Below, piece by piece: positions 1 to 10,000 of a stretch of 64,000 nucleotides of DNA. How positions within the stretch are numbered: position 1 is the first letter of the stretch; each line of letters begins with the position of its first letter. Source of the stretch: Pyrinomonadaceae bacterium (GTDB taxonomy: Bacteria; Acidobacteriota; Blastocatellia; Pyrinomonadales; Pyrinomonadaceae). Location: NCBI GenBank assembly GCA_026129865.1, contig JAHCHG010000008.1, forward strand, positions 124,001-188,000, in the 5' to 3' direction. The position numbers and the translations under genes were made by a program. Under the pieces are notes generated by a model that searched no databases, had not been told where the DNA came from, and worked only from the letters and a program-made list of their open reading frames with translations.

Positions 1-218
1 TCGCGGACATCGAAGCCGACGAAGCGGTTTTCGAATTTAAAAGCGAATATTCAGACGATGTATGTTCGATCGGGATAAAGTTCGTCAAACCCGGCGAAAT
101 AAAAGTTTCGCAATTTGGATCGTCATCGGCGTGCGGATTCGGACATCGGGTCGCTGCCGACGGAACTTATAAAAAAGTGAGCGGAAAGATCCCGACATTT
201 GATGAGCCGGAAAAGTAG
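1..218 (+). CDS. C-terminal fragment of an unknown protein
   Basis: The window opens inside a frame (codons from base 3) that runs without a stop to a TAG at 216-218. About 71 residues are visible. They are acidic at the start and contain a short Cys/Gly stretch (SACGFGHRVAADG) before a Lys-rich end. There is no membrane segment in the visible part. I do not recognise the family. The beginning lies outside the window, so domain content cannot be judged. The next gene starts 47 bases downstream on the same strand. Confidence 0.55.
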   Translation, partial: ADIEADEAVFEFKSEYSDDVCSIGIKFVKPGEIKVSQFGSSSACGFGHRVAADGTYKKVSGKIPTFDEPEK

Positions 219-265
219 AATCTTCGGACATTTGGAATTGATCTAACACAGTTGAGAGAAAGTAA

Positions 266-625
266 ATGTTTCTTAGCCTCATAGGATTTATCATCATCAT
301 TATTGCCGCTGTAACCGCGTATTCAACGGCAAAGCAATACGAACGGAACGCAGCGCTTTGGGCTGGTCTTGTCGTCCTTGTCGGAATCGGCGTTCAATGG
401 ATCTTGCCGATAATCGGTGTCGTCGCGGTCGGGTTAATAATGCTCGCAAGCGGCTACAGCGAAACCGATTTTCAACAGGCGATCTTGGGTCCCGCAACAA
501 TAATCAGTGTCGTGTGTCTGATCCTGAGCGTTGTCGCGATGCTGCTTATCTTAAAATATCTTTCCAGTGGTCCCGTCGCCGATTCCGATTCCGCACCGCC
601 GAAACCGCCCGAATTTTTTAATTAA
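266..625 (+). CDS. small integral membrane protein of unknown function
   Basis: This encodes 119 residues with three predicted membrane helices, at roughly residues 4-20 (rich in Ile), 30-62 (a long hydrophobic stretch that may be two helices) and 73-97. It ends in a Pro-rich cytoplasmic-looking tail. There are no catalytic motifs. The ATG is preceded by a purine-rich GAGAAAG stretch. The gene is followed after 3 bases by the cupin-like gene at 629, so the two are probably co-transcribed. No function can be assigned from the sequence. Confidence 0.7.
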   Translation: MFLSLIGFIIIIIAAVTAYSTAKQYERNAALWAGLVVLVGIGVQWILPIIGVVAVGLIMLASGYSETDFQQAILGPATIISVVCLILSVVAMLLILKYLSSGPVADSDSAPPKPPEFFN

Positions 626-628
626 TTT

Positions 629-1900
629 ATGGAGCAATTTGAAAAGATCGGCGAGCAGATTGAGACCGCGTGGCGCGATCAAAATTATGCGGAAGATAAA
701 TTTCCGGACATCGCTGCCGAAGCTTTGTCGCACGCCGGTCTTCCGGAAAAGATTACCGCATGGGAAGTGGTCGAATGGACGCTCGCGCAAACGCAGCTTC
801 CGGACCAGCGCGATCTGCGCGGCAATTTCGGCGATCCGCCGATCACGTTGTTTAACGCGCCGCGGTTTCATATCGACGTTTATTTCTGGCTGCAGGGGAC
901 GACCGCCATTCACCAGCACGCGTTCTGCGGCGCGTTTCAGGTTCTGCACGGTTCGAGCATTCACAGCTGGTACGAGTTTTCCGTTGACGAAAAGGTAAAT
1001 TCGTTCGTCGAACTCGGGAAAATGTCTTTGAAAAGCTGCGATCTTTTAGAGGTCGGAGATATTCAGAAAATTCTCGCCGGTCGGCAATATATTCACGGGC
1101 TTTTTCATCTCGACCAGCCGTCGGCGACGATCGTCGTCAGGACGCATAAAAGCCCGCTCTATCTGCCGCAATTTTCTTATCACAAACCGTCGCTTGCGAT
1201 CGATCCTTTTTTTGAAGATCCGAATTTAATTAAAAAACTTCAATGCATTTCGGCGCTTTATCGATCGAACCACGAAAAGGCAGATGAATTTGCCGCACGC
1301 CTTTTGGAAGTGAGCGATTTTCAGTCGAGTTATTCGATCCTTTCAAATACGCGCGGATTTCTGAAGAACGAACAGATCAACCGCGTTTTTGATATCAAGC
1401 CGTCAAACGAACGTTTCGATGCGATGGTTGAAATAGTCCGTCGGCGGCATGGCGCGCGCGCCGAGGTTTTACCGGCGGTATTCGCGCATAACGACATGGT
1501 CGCCGAGATCGTCGATCGTCGCGGATTTATTACCGATCCCGAACTTCGGTTTTTTCTCGCGTTGCTAATGAACATCGACGGACGGGAAAAAATACTCGAA
1601 TTGATCTCGTCGCGGTTTCCTGAAAACGATCCGGTCGAAAAAGTTCTCGACTGGGTTTTCGAACTTTCACAGGTTCGGGTTATGGGTTCGAGCGTTCCGA
1701 ACGCGCTCGGGATCGCAGACTTCGGCGCGCTCGATCTTTTTGTTTTGGAATGCAGATTACGGGCGTTTTCGGACAAAGATGCCGCCGCGGAATTTCAAAA
1801 GCAATTTCCCGGCGAAGATCCTGCTAAATTCGCCGAAAGGATCGCTGACAAGGGCGCACAGCTGAATGATTGTGTGGTTTTGCGCCCGCTATTTCTTTAA
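629..1900 (+). CDS. cupin-like protein of unknown function
   Basis: This is a 423-residue soluble protein without a signal peptide. Residues about 80-150 look like a cupin (RmlC-like) barrel. Seen there are His95 and His97 in the stretch AIHQHAF, further His at 107 and 112, and a second strand set ending in a His-rich HGLFHLDQPSATIVV segment. This is the pattern of a metal-binding two-histidine cupin such as those in small dioxygenases. The C-terminal 250 residues are mostly helical and unrecognised. It follows the small membrane protein by 3 bases. An enzymatic role is possible but no substrate can be inferred. Confidence 0.6.
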   Translation: MEQFEKIGEQIETAWRDQNYAEDKFPDIAAEALSHAGLPEKITAWEVVEWTLAQTQLPDQRDLRGNFGDPPITLFNAPRFHIDVYFWLQGTTAIHQHAFCGAFQVLHGSSIHSWYEFSVDEKVNSFVELGKMSLKSCDLLEVGDIQKILAGRQYIHGLFHLDQPSATIVVRTHKSPLYLPQFSYHKPSLAIDPFFEDPNLIKKLQCISALYRSNHEKADEFAARLLEVSDFQSSYSILSNTRGFLKNEQINRVFDIKPSNERFDAMVEIVRRRHGARAEVLPAVFAHNDMVAEIVDRRGFITDPELRFFLALLMNIDGREKILELISSRFPENDPVEKVLDWVFELSQVRVMGSSVPNALGIADFGALDLFVLECRLRAFSDKDAAAEFQKQFPGEDPAKFAERIADKGAQLNDCVVLRPLFL

Positions 1901-2030
1901 GAATTTCGCTGCGAAAGGTTCGGAGAATGATCCTTTTTCAAATAGATCATCGCTAAAGCACGAACGACAGACGCTTCAAACCATTTCGCTGTTGCATTAT
2001 TCAATCCCCGCGTATAGAATCTCTTTCTTT

Positions 2031-2483
2031 ATGCACTTTCGCTTTGTCTGGGTTGGAAAAACGAAGGATAAAAATTGGCGGGCGTTGCAGGAAGAATATC
2101 TGCGGCGCCTTTCACATTTTGTAAAGTTTGAGATTTCCGAGATCAAGGACGGCGCAGTACATGAAACAAAAGAAGCGGAAGGCAAACGATTGCTTGAAAA
2201 GCTGCATCAGAGCACATTCACGTGTTTGCTCGACGTTACAGGGCGAACAATATCTTCTCACGATCTTGCTTCGCTGATCGTGGAATGGCAGAACCGGGGA
2301 ATTAAGGAAGTTGCGTTTGTCATCGGCGGCGCGGACGGCGTTTCGCCCGAAGTTGCCGAAAAGGCGGATCTTAGTTTATCTTTATCCGGTTTTACATTTA
2401 CCCATGAGACGGCGCGGGTCTTACTGGCGGAACAGCTTTATCGCGCGTTTACTATTATAAAAGGTTTTCCATATCAAAAATGA
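2031..2483 (+). CDS. rlmH: 23S rRNA pseudouridine-1915 N3-methyltransferase RlmH
   Basis: RlmH methylates pseudouridine 1915 in helix 69 of 23S rRNA, using S-adenosylmethionine. The start was placed at the ATG at 2031, giving 150 residues (family length about 155). The longer upstream frame has no homologous N-terminus. Typical RlmH features are the opening FRFVWVGKTKDKNW, the central LLDVTGRTISS, the SPOUT-knot glycine loop FVIGGADGVS, and the C-terminal LLAEQLYRAFTIIKGFPY. The stop overlaps the start of the DksA-like gene by four bases (ATGA type), which suggests translational coupling. Confidence 0.93.
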   Translation: MHFRFVWVGKTKDKNWRALQEEYLRRLSHFVKFEISEIKDGAVHETKEAEGKRLLEKLHQSTFTCLLDVTGRTISSHDLASLIVEWQNRGIKEVAFVIGGADGVSPEVAEKADLSLSLSGFTFTHETARVLLAEQLYRAFTIIKGFPYQK

Positions 2484-2836
2484 GTGAATTGAATTTAGAA
2501 GAAATAAAAGAACGGCTGATCGCCGAACGTGAAGCGTTGATCAACAAATTGCGCGGCAGCGACCTTTCGTCGATCGACGATTCGGAAACCCCCGATCCGG
2601 TCGATCTGGCAGTAAAAAATTATTCAAAAAATGTTGCAATGGCTGTTTCCGAAAACGACAGCCGTCAATTGGTTTTGATAAATGAAGCGCTGGAACGTCT
2701 GAATGACGACGAATACGGCTTATGCCAGAATTGCGAACAAGAGATCAATGTTCGCCGGCTCGATGCGGTGCCGTGGGCGCGCTACTGTTTGAATTGCCAG
2801 GAATTACAGGAAAAGGGACTTCTCGACGAAGACTAA
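2480..2836 (+). CDS. TraR/DksA-family zinc-finger protein
   Basis: This 118-residue protein has an N-terminal coiled-coil-like helix (residues 1-75, acidic, with DDSETPDPVDLA). A four-cysteine zinc finger follows (CQNCEQEI then YCLNCQEL). These are the hallmarks of the DksA/TraR/YocK family, whose larger members bind the RNA polymerase secondary channel and modulate transcription with ppGpp. At 118 residues it is shorter than E. coli DksA (151). A conserved DxxDA tip motif is not clearly present, so whether it acts on RNA polymerase is uncertain. It overlaps rlmH by four bases and is followed by comF. Confidence 0.85.
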   Translation: MSELNLEEIKERLIAEREALINKLRGSDLSSIDDSETPDPVDLAVKNYSKNVAMAVSENDSRQLVLINEALERLNDDEYGLCQNCEQEINVRRLDAVPWARYCLNCQELQEKGLLDED

Positions 2837-2871
2837 CTAAACCCTGAAATTTCGACAGTTTATCTAAATTG

Positions 2872-3594
2872 ATGCTGTCAAAATTCTACGACCCTCTTTT
2901 GACTTTAGTCTTTCCTCACGCGTGCCGTGTTTGCGGCGGCAGTGTTGAAAATTTCGCTGACGGACCTGCATGCAGTTCCTGTTGGGAAAACACACGCGTC
3001 TTTGACGGTTCGGAAACGCTCTGCAGCAAATGCGGAGCTTTTTTGAGCGAGGCTCGTTCGGAGCGCGTTGTTTATTGCCGTCGATGCGACGATCAATCGT
3101 TCGACCGCGCTTTTGCAGCGGGTTTTTACGAAAATGCTCTGACAGCTTCGGTTCTAAACCTGAAACGCGAACCGTTCATCTCAAAACGACTCAAATCCAT
3201 TTTCATCAAACGTTTCGAACAGTCCGATCTAAACCGGTCGGAGGTAATAATTCCTGTCCCGCTTTCGTCAAAACGGCGGCTTGAACGCGGGTTCAACCAG
3301 GCTGAGATAATTGCGGACGTTTTGTCGAAGGCAACCGGACTTTCGGTCGATTCCCGTTCGCTTGTCCGCAAGATCCACACGCCTGTTCATCGTGCGGGAA
3401 TGGACAGGAAAGCCCGCGAATTGACGGTAAAAAATGCTTTTGAGGTCAAACGAAAAAATCTGATCAACGGCAAGACGGTATTACTCGTTGACGACATTTT
3501 CACATCGGGATCGACAGCTTCCTATTGCGCGAAAGTTCTAAAGAAAAACGGCGCGAACGAGGTTTTTGTCTTAACTCTCGCCCGCGCCGATTAA
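2872..3594 (+). CDS. comF: ComF-family amidophosphoribosyltransferase-like protein
   Basis: ComF proteins combine an N-terminal zinc finger with a phosphoribosyltransferase fold and take part in DNA uptake or in handling DNA ends. Visible here are paired cysteines (CRVCGG, CSSCW, CSKCG, CRRC) over residues 18-75, an IIPVPLSSKRRLERGFNQAE segment, and the PRPP-binding loop VLLVDDIFTSGSTA near residue 205. The ATG at 2872 was preferred over a TTG three bases upstream. The length of 240 residues is normal for ComF. It is the last gene of the 2.0-3.6 kb group and converges on the sugar-dehydrogenase gene. Confidence 0.9.
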   Translation: MLSKFYDPLLTLVFPHACRVCGGSVENFADGPACSSCWENTRVFDGSETLCSKCGAFLSEARSERVVYCRRCDDQSFDRAFAAGFYENALTASVLNLKREPFISKRLKSIFIKRFEQSDLNRSEVIIPVPLSSKRRLERGFNQAEIIADVLSKATGLSVDSRSLVRKIHTPVHRAGMDRKARELTVKNAFEVKRKNLINGKTVLLVDDIFTSGSTASYCAKVLKKNGANEVFVLTLARAD

Positions 3595-3652
3595 TTTTTA
3601 GTGCAGAAACACGCACGCAGTAAGTGATGCCCATTCTGCGGACGGACTTCCG

Positions 3653-5635
3653 CTATCTTGCGTCGTAGTGCGGCGCCGGCAAGTCGCCCGACGCGCCGAA
3701 CTGCGCTGCGTAAACTGTTGAATCAAATGACCGGAAAACATACCAGATTCCCGAAGAAGGTCGGAAAATTCCCAGATCTTCGCGTCCGTCGCGGTCGTAA
3801 TCGCCTGCCGCCGGAATATCTCCGTCAGCACCAAACTGCGAGATCGAAACCGAACTATTTCCGCTGCGAAGCGAATACCAGGTCCCAGTTGAAGGTCTGA
3901 AAACCGCCTGGTCGTTTCGCCCGTCGCCGTCATAATCGCCGGTTGCCGGAATGTCTCCGCTTGCGCCGAACTGAACTGCAGAAAATCCGACCATTCGGCT
4001 GCTAAGCTGATACCAGACGCCGTTCGACGGTCGGAAGACAGCAATGTCGTTCTTGCCGTCTCCGTCATAATCTCCGGCTGTCGGAATATCTCCGTTCAAA
4101 CCGAAATTTGTTATCTGCGCCTGACCATCCGTCGTTTTCAAAATGTACCAATTTCCGTTCGACGGTCGGAAAACCGCAATGTCGGCTTTTGAATCGCCGT
4201 CAAAATCGCCCGCCGTCGGAACATCGCCGGTCGTTCCAAAAGTTACGATCCCGACGGTGTTGTCCAAGCTCCGAAAGTTGTACCAGGTTCCGGTTGACGG
4301 TCTGAAAATTCCGACGTCGGTTTTTCCGTCGCCGTCATAGTCTTCCGGTGCCGGAACATCGCCAGTCGCGCCAAACTGCCGGATCTGCGCCTGCCCGTTC
4401 GAACTGTTAAGCGAATACCACGTTCCCGTCGAAGGTCTGAAAACAGAAACATCGGTCTTGCCGTCGCCGTCGAAATCGGCGTTTACGCTATTAAATACGG
4501 GATTTGTGTTGACGAATTTTTCAACCGTGCCGCCGAGTCCGACCAGATAAATTTCACCCGACTGATCTTCGCCAAACGATGAGATGTTGCGAGCGGTGTC
4601 AAAAAGCGGTAACGCCTGCGAGCCGTTCCAGATGTAAAGATCGCCCGAGCAATAGTCTCCAAAGATGTATGTGCCCTGCGGAAAAGTTCCGGCGGTTCCG
4701 CGATAAACATATCCGCCGGTTACCGAACAGCGCCCTCCGGAATGAGTGTAGGTTGTTACCGGCGGTAGAAAATTAGAAGGCGTGCAAAGCCCCGGATCGA
4801 TGTTCGTGCAGTTATTTCCTTCATATACGCGCCAGCCGTAATTGCCGCCTTTAACAACCACGTCGATCTCCTCGATCGCGTTTTGTCCGACGTCGCCCGC
4901 CCACAGCATATTTGTCCCGCCGCGGTCGAACGACCAGCGGAACGGATTTCGCAGTCCGATCGCATAGATCTCATCCAAACCGGGCAAGTTCACATACGGA
5001 TTATCCGGCGGGTTTGTGTATGCAGGTACAGGCGGTGTTGCTGCCAGACTCGGCGTAATTCTAAGCATTTTCCCCAGCATGCTGTTAATGTCCTGTGCCC
5101 GGTTGTTCGGATCGTTGCCCGAACCGCCGTCGCCCATTCCGATATAAAGATGTCCGTCCGGTCCAAATTCGATCATACCGCCGTTGTGATTCGAAAAATC
5201 CTGCGGAATTATCAAAATGATCTTTTCCGAAGCGAGATCGCCAACGGTATTGTTGTTGATGGCGTTATACCGCGCGATTACGGTCGCGCCATCCGAAGAT
5301 CGGGTGTAGTTAACGAAAAAATAGCTGTTCGAAGCAAACTGAGGATGAAATGCAAGCCCGAGAAGCCCGCGTTCGCTGCCGGATTGACTGACCTTTGTCG
5401 ACAGATTGATAAAATCCGTCGGTGTCGTGGAACCGGGTTGGACGACCTTGATGATTCCGCGCTGCTGAACAACGAAAATGCGGTTCGAACCGTCCTTGGC
5501 GTGCGTCAAAAACAGCGGAGAACTCAATCCTGATAAAAACGGCTGCAAAACGACGGAAGTTTGCGCTTTCGCATTCAACACCGGTAATACAGCCAAAATA
5601 GCGGTCAATAGAACAACAAACCTGAAATTTTTCAT
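3653..5635 (-). CDS. secreted PQQ-type sugar dehydrogenase fused to FG-GAP/VCBS-like repeats
   Basis: The protein has 660 residues. Residues 1-24 are a signal peptide ending in NAKAQ. Residues about 25-375 are a beta-propeller of the soluble glucose/sorbosone dehydrogenase family (PQQ-dependent, periplasmic or extracellular). The active-site elements NHNGGMIEFGPDG, YIGMGDGGSGNDP and IGLRNPFRWSFD are visible. Residues 387-656 are six 45-residue repeats of DxDGDGKTDxxxFRPSxGxWY type. These are expected to bind calcium and build a second propeller-like domain. The fusion suggests a surface-displayed oxidoreductase. Its real substrate and whether PQQ is made by this organism cannot be seen. It is followed by convergent comF. 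Confidence 0.88.
   Translation of the reverse strand: MKNFRFVVLLTAILAVLPVLNAKAQTSVVLQPFLSGLSSPLFLTHAKDGSNRIFVVQQRGIIKVVQPGSTTPTDFINLSTKVSQSGSERGLLGLAFHPQFASNSYFFVNYTRSSDGATVIARYNAINNNTVGDLASEKIILIIPQDFSNHNGGMIEFGPDGHLYIGMGDGGSGNDPNNRAQDINSMLGKMLRITPSLAATPPVPAYTNPPDNPYVNLPGLDEIYAIGLRNPFRWSFDRGGTNMLWAGDVGQNAIEEIDVVVKGGNYGWRVYEGNNCTNIDPGLCTPSNFLPPVTTYTHSGGRCSVTGGYVYRGTAGTFPQGTYIFGDYCSGDLYIWNGSQALPLFDTARNISSFGEDQSGEIYLVGLGGTVEKFVNTNPVFNSVNADFDGDGKTDVSVFRPSTGTWYSLNSSNGQAQIRQFGATGDVPAPEDYDGDGKTDVGIFRPSTGTWYNFRSLDNTVGIVTFGTTGDVPTAGDFDGDSKADIAVFRPSNGNWYILKTTDGQAQITNFGLNGDIPTAGDYDGDGKNDIAVFRPSNGVWYQLSSRMVGFSAVQFGASGDIPATGDYDGDGRNDQAVFRPSTGTWYSLRSGNSSVSISQFGADGDIPAAGDYDRDGREDLGIFRPSSGIWYVFRSFDSTVYAAQFGASGDLPAPHYDAR
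3668..4477 (-). repeat. six tandem 135-bp coding repeats (45-residue FG-GAP/VCBS-like units)
   Basis: Six consecutive units of exactly 45 residues each end in a GDxP turn. The consensus runs DxDGDGKxDxxVFRPSxGxWY, then a variable strand and xFGxxGDxP. The DNA units have diverged (TCG/TCC and GAT/GAC exchanges), so this is a protein-level repeat rather than a recent duplication. The same unit recurs at 42284-43096 and in degenerate form at 55057-55884. Confidence 0.9.
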
Positions 5636-5853
5636 TTATACATCCTCAAAAGCAAAATTCGAACATCTTCAGCAGCCGGAGATACGATTCGGACCGCAAA
5701 GTCTGCGCTTTGCTTCTTATTTTCTTTAAATCCCTGCTGAAAGCAATTTTATGATAACGTTCGAAACCGTTCCGGCGCAATAATTCTTACGTTTAGTTTC
5801 ATTGAACGGTCGGATATCCGATCTCGCCAAAAAAGTCTGGCGTCAAAAAATAA

Positions 5854-6930
5854 CTAGAGCCGGTATCGTACCTTCTTTTTTCGCAGTTTTTGATCTTCGT
5901 TTTCCAAATTCTGCAGCCGCATCGAAACGTCCGCTGTCATTTCCAGCGAGTCGCGAACTCCCTGCTCCAGATGAACGCTGCCGGCGGCGGCGATCATCGC
6001 GGCATTGTCGGTCGATAAATGTTTGGACGGAAAATAAACCGGCAAACCGAGCCGTTTGGCAAGTTTTTCAGACGCGTCGCGAAGTTCCGAATTGCATGCG
6101 ACGCCGCCGGCGACGATCAGTGTTTTCGGGTTTAATTCTTCGGTCAACCGCTCGACATTTTTCAGCAGCGACCGGACGACCGTGTTCTGAAAACTGGCGC
6201 AGATGTCTTTGATCGTTTGATCCGGAGCTTCGCCGTCTTTGAGCGGTTCGATGTTATTTTCCTTCAGATACCGCATTACCGCCGTTTTCAGACCGCTGAA
6301 ACTGAAATCCGGACGACCGTCCGAGATCTTTGCGATGGGAAATTTTATCTTTTTCGGATCGCCCTCTTTCGCCAGCCGGTCGATGACCGGACCGCCGGGA
6401 TATTCAAGTCCGAGCATTTTGCCGACCTTGTCGAACGCCTCGCCCGCCGCGTCGTCGCGCGTCCGCGAAACTAATTTGTATTTTCCGGGTTCGGGAACAA
6501 AAAAGAGATTGGTATGACCGCCGGAAACGATCAGCGCCAGCGCCGGATACTCGATCGGCGGATTTTCGAAAACTACCGAATAAAAATGTCCTTCGATATG
6601 ATTTACGCCGACGAACGGAATATCCAGCCCCCATGCGAGCGCCTTTGCATAACAAACTCCGACGAGCAGAGAACCTATCAAACCCGGTCCCTGAGTTACC
6701 GCGACCGCTTCGATCTCGTCGAGCGACACCCCGGCTTTTTCAAGCGCTTCTTTGACGATCGGTTCGATCTTTACAAGATGCTCGCGCGAAGCAAGTTCGG
6801 GCACGACGCCGCCGAACGGTTTATGCATTTCGATCTGCGACGAGATCACGGACGACAATATCTCGCGACCGCCGCGAACGACCGCCGCAGCGGTCTCATC
6901 GCATGAACTTTCTATGCCTAAAACTATCAT
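5854..6930 (-). CDS. tsaD: tRNA N6-adenosine threonylcarbamoyltransferase TsaD
   Basis: TsaD transfers the threonylcarbamoyl group to A37 of tRNAs that read ANN codons, together with TsaB and TsaE. The 358-residue protein opens with the ASKHA motif [18 protein letters not shown]. It carries the metal-binding HIEGH at His111 and His115, the VSGGHTNL loop, and the C-terminal [12 protein letters not shown]. All match the family in spacing and length (E. coli 337). The last 20 residues form an extra basic tail ([11 protein letters not shown]). It lies 77 bases downstream of tamA and could be the distal gene of a tamB-tamA-tsaD transcript. Confidence 0.95.
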   Translation of the reverse strand: MIVLGIESSCDETAAAVVRGGREILSSVISSQIEMHKPFGGVVPELASREHLVKIEPIVKEALEKAGVSLDEIEAVAVTQGPGLIGSLLVGVCYAKALAWGLDIPFVGVNHIEGHFYSVVFENPPIEYPALALIVSGGHTNLFFVPEPGKYKLVSRTRDDAAGEAFDKVGKMLGLEYPGGPVIDRLAKEGDPKKIKFPIAKISDGRPDFSFSGLKTAVMRYLKENNIEPLKDGEAPDQTIKDICASFQNTVVRSLLKNVERLTEELNPKTLIVAGGVACNSELRDASEKLAKRLGLPVYFPSKHLSTDNAAMIAAAGSVHLEQGVRDSLEMTADVSMRLQNLENEDQKLRKKKVRYRL

Positions 6931-6984
6931 CTAAAATCAAGTGCTTAAATACATTAAAAATAACATGCTGCGCATCGTTATCGG

Positions 6985-7001
6985 GCAGGCGGGCTGCCTG
7001 C
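6985..7001. repeat. REP-like GC-rich palindrome between tamA and tsaD
   Basis: GCAGGC (6985-6990) and GCCTGC (6996-7001) can pair around a 5-base loop in the short gap after the tamA stop. On the minus strand it is not followed closely by a T-run, so it is not a convincing intrinsic terminator. A related palindrome occurs within the tamA signal-sequence region at 10262-10282. Confidence 0.4.
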
Positions 7002-7007
7002 GCTCCT

Positions 7008-10000
7008 CTAAAATGCCTGCGAAAAGCGGAAATGCAAATGTCCCCGATGCGGGATCAAATGCGCCGGCGGCGCATTTTGCTGCGGCAGAAGAAACACCGG
7101 CGGATTTAATAAATAGCCGTAATCTATTGCAAATTCGCCGCCGATCGGCGTTTTTACCCGTATCCCGAGTCCGACCGTGTTTGACCAGAGCGCACGGAGA
7201 TTTCGGCGAAAAATATCCGAGTCGGAAACGTTTGGCGGATTAAAAATGTCCTTCACTTTACGAAAAACATTGCCGCCGTCATAAAACGGCACGACACGCA
7301 CGTTTTCGGAAACGGGAATTCTTGCTTCGAGATTAACGATCGCCAGAGCGTTTCCGCCGAACGGAACCGTAAACGGATTAAGAAAAACTTGATTCCCGGC
7401 GCTGTCGCGAAAAATTCCTTCCGGCACGATCGCTACGCGCGGACCCGCTTCTTCAAAAGCGAAACCGCGAAGCGTTGTCGAACCGCCCGCGAAAAAGCGC
7501 TCGCTGATCGGTAAAATTCCTTCAAGATCGGGAAATTCCGACGACGAAAAATCGGTGTTTCGCGAAAAAACGCTTGCGAGTCCCAAAACGGCGCGTCCCG
7601 CAAGGATAACATTATTAAATTTCGGCATCATGTAATAGGTGTTATACGAAGCCTGAAATTTGTGAAAACCGACATTTGCGCCGAGCTGCGGAATGGAAAC
7701 GTTGTAATCGACCGTAAAATAATTGCCGCGCGTCGGGTCGCTGGCGTTGTAGCGGCACGGTTCGCCGGGCTCGCCTTTAGCGATTATGTCGAGCAGGGTG
7801 TATTTGATATTACAATTTTCGCGGGTGTCCCAAACGAAATTTGCGCCGAATCCGGAAGTTCGAACACGCGAATCCGGGCGTAGTAGATTTCGCACCAGCA
7901 GGCTTTCAAAATTGTATATTCGTGCATCCTCAAATTTGAACCGGACGAACAAAAGACTTCGTTTCTTAACGCTGACCGTTTTGCTGGTTTCAAGCTGAAC
8001 GGTGAAGCGGTTCAGCGTCGGGTCGCCGGTGCGGTTTCCAAACACATCGATCGGATTCCCGTTTTCATCGACCCGCTGGACAATTCCCATCGTTCCTTTA
8101 TCGATGGTCGAACGGAAAAACCTCGTGATGGTTGAATCGCGCTGGTATTGAAGCGTAAATGTCAGAGGCGAAAAGCGGTCTTCTCCGTCGCGGAAAAACC
8201 TCGGATTTAGAAAATCCAGCTGAAACAGCTGCTGCACGGCGCTGCCGCGAACTCGAATTCCGCCTTGCTGAAGCTTGCCGAAAAGATTGAAATGGCGGAT
8301 GTCGAAAAACCCGTTGGCGCCGATGTCGGACGAAAAACCGCCGCCGTACGTTATCAATCGCGACGGCTGTTCTTCGACATTTATGATGATGTCGCTAAAC
8401 CGACCTTTCCCGTCCGGCGTTTCGCCCGCCGGTTCGGCTTTTATTTCGACAATGCGAAACGCGCCGGTCGCGTACAGGTTTTGCTCGCTCGTAAAAATAT
8501 CGTTGGCGCGCAGCACTTCATCGCGTTTGAGATTGATCGCTTTTAAGATCGCCGAACGCTGGGTGTTTTCATTGCCGTTTATTAAGATCCGGTTGACGAA
8601 AACTTTATTTCCTTCATTTTCGATATTGTAGATAATTCTGACGCGGTCTTCGGTCTGATCGGGCGTGTCCGGAATCTCTTCGATCGCAAAATTAACTTTT
8701 GCGTCGTAATAACCTTCCTGTGAGTAAAATTGAGCGAGTTCGCGAACGCCGTTTCGCGCGCGGGCGCGAGAGTAATTTCTGTCGATCAGATTCGGAAGTT
8801 TCGCACGCAGTTCCGCGTCGGTAAATGCAGAATTTCCTTCGATCCTGACGTTTTCAACCGTTGTTACGATCCCTTCATCGACGATAAACGTAATGATCAG
8901 ATCTTCACCGTTGAGCGCGACACCCTGATTGATCCTTACCCTTGCGTCGCGATATCCGAGATCGCGCATAAGCGCTGTAATAGTTTGCCGGTCTTCTTCA
9001 AGGATTTCTGCGCTTGTATATCCGCGACCGTAACCGAAGAACGGAATGAAACCGAGAATGTTCGCCTCCTGCGATTCGAGCACGGATTGGATCTCGGGAA
9101 TCGAAAGTTTGTCGGTACCGCGAAGACGAATGTCGATCAGCTTCAGCTTTCGGTTCAGATCGGCACGATAAACGATCTCTACTGCGCGGTCGTACAAATT
9201 TGCTCCGACCAGCGCGCTGCATAATTGTTCGGTCGCGTTGGCGGTTTCGCTTGCTTCGTCTTCGGAAAATCTGGGTTCGACCGAACAAACCGGGCTGACC
9301 TCGGCGAAAAAATATCCCTTTTCCTGAAAATAATTTCTTAAACGGCGTGAACCTTCGATGATCGCGGAATAATCCAAAGTTCCTTCGCGAATGACCGGAA
9401 TCAGTTTTTCCTGAGTTCCTTTTCCGACATTTTCATCGCCGGCGTCGACGCTGACCTCGACCTTAGGTCCGACATTGCCGGTCAATTCGATATCGATCTT
9501 ATTTGTCTGCGAATCGTAAACAACGCGCGCGTCGTCAAGATCGGGAGCCAGATAACTCTCCTTTCTAAGCGCGGTGCGAATTTTTTCGACATCGACCCGG
9601 AGATCTTCGCGCGAAAACGGCTCGCCCGGCTGCAGCCGGAGTTTGTCCGGCAGTTTCGTTCGGTCGAATCCGGCAATGTCGATATCGAACGTTTCGACCT
9701 TTGCCTGCGCGTTCGGCGTTACCTGAAACGTAACCAAAACCTCGGTCTCGCTTTTGAGCGGCAACCGCGTGTAGTTTACCTCGGCTTTAAAAAATCCGCG
9801 GTCGCGAAGATATTCCAGTATCAAATTGGCGTTGTTTTGCAGCGTTTGCTCGGTTACCGCCATTCCGGGATTTAAAAGATTCAACTTTAACAGAAGTTCC
9901 TGTTCTGTTACTTTGTCGTCCATCCCTTCGGAAATTTTAATAACGACCTTGTCGGCGCGCGTTTTGCGCTTGATTATAAATTTCAGATCGACCGAATCCG

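Noticed and set aside
3668-4477. 135-base periodicity as a possible minisatellite or array
   Set aside because: The period equals 45 codons of an FG-GAP-type protein repeat and the DNA units are diverged, so it is a coding repeat.
5810-5821. Perfect palindrome TCGGATATCCGA downstream of tsaD
   Set aside because: A single 12-base palindrome without spacing partners or a promoter is expected by chance in a region of this size.
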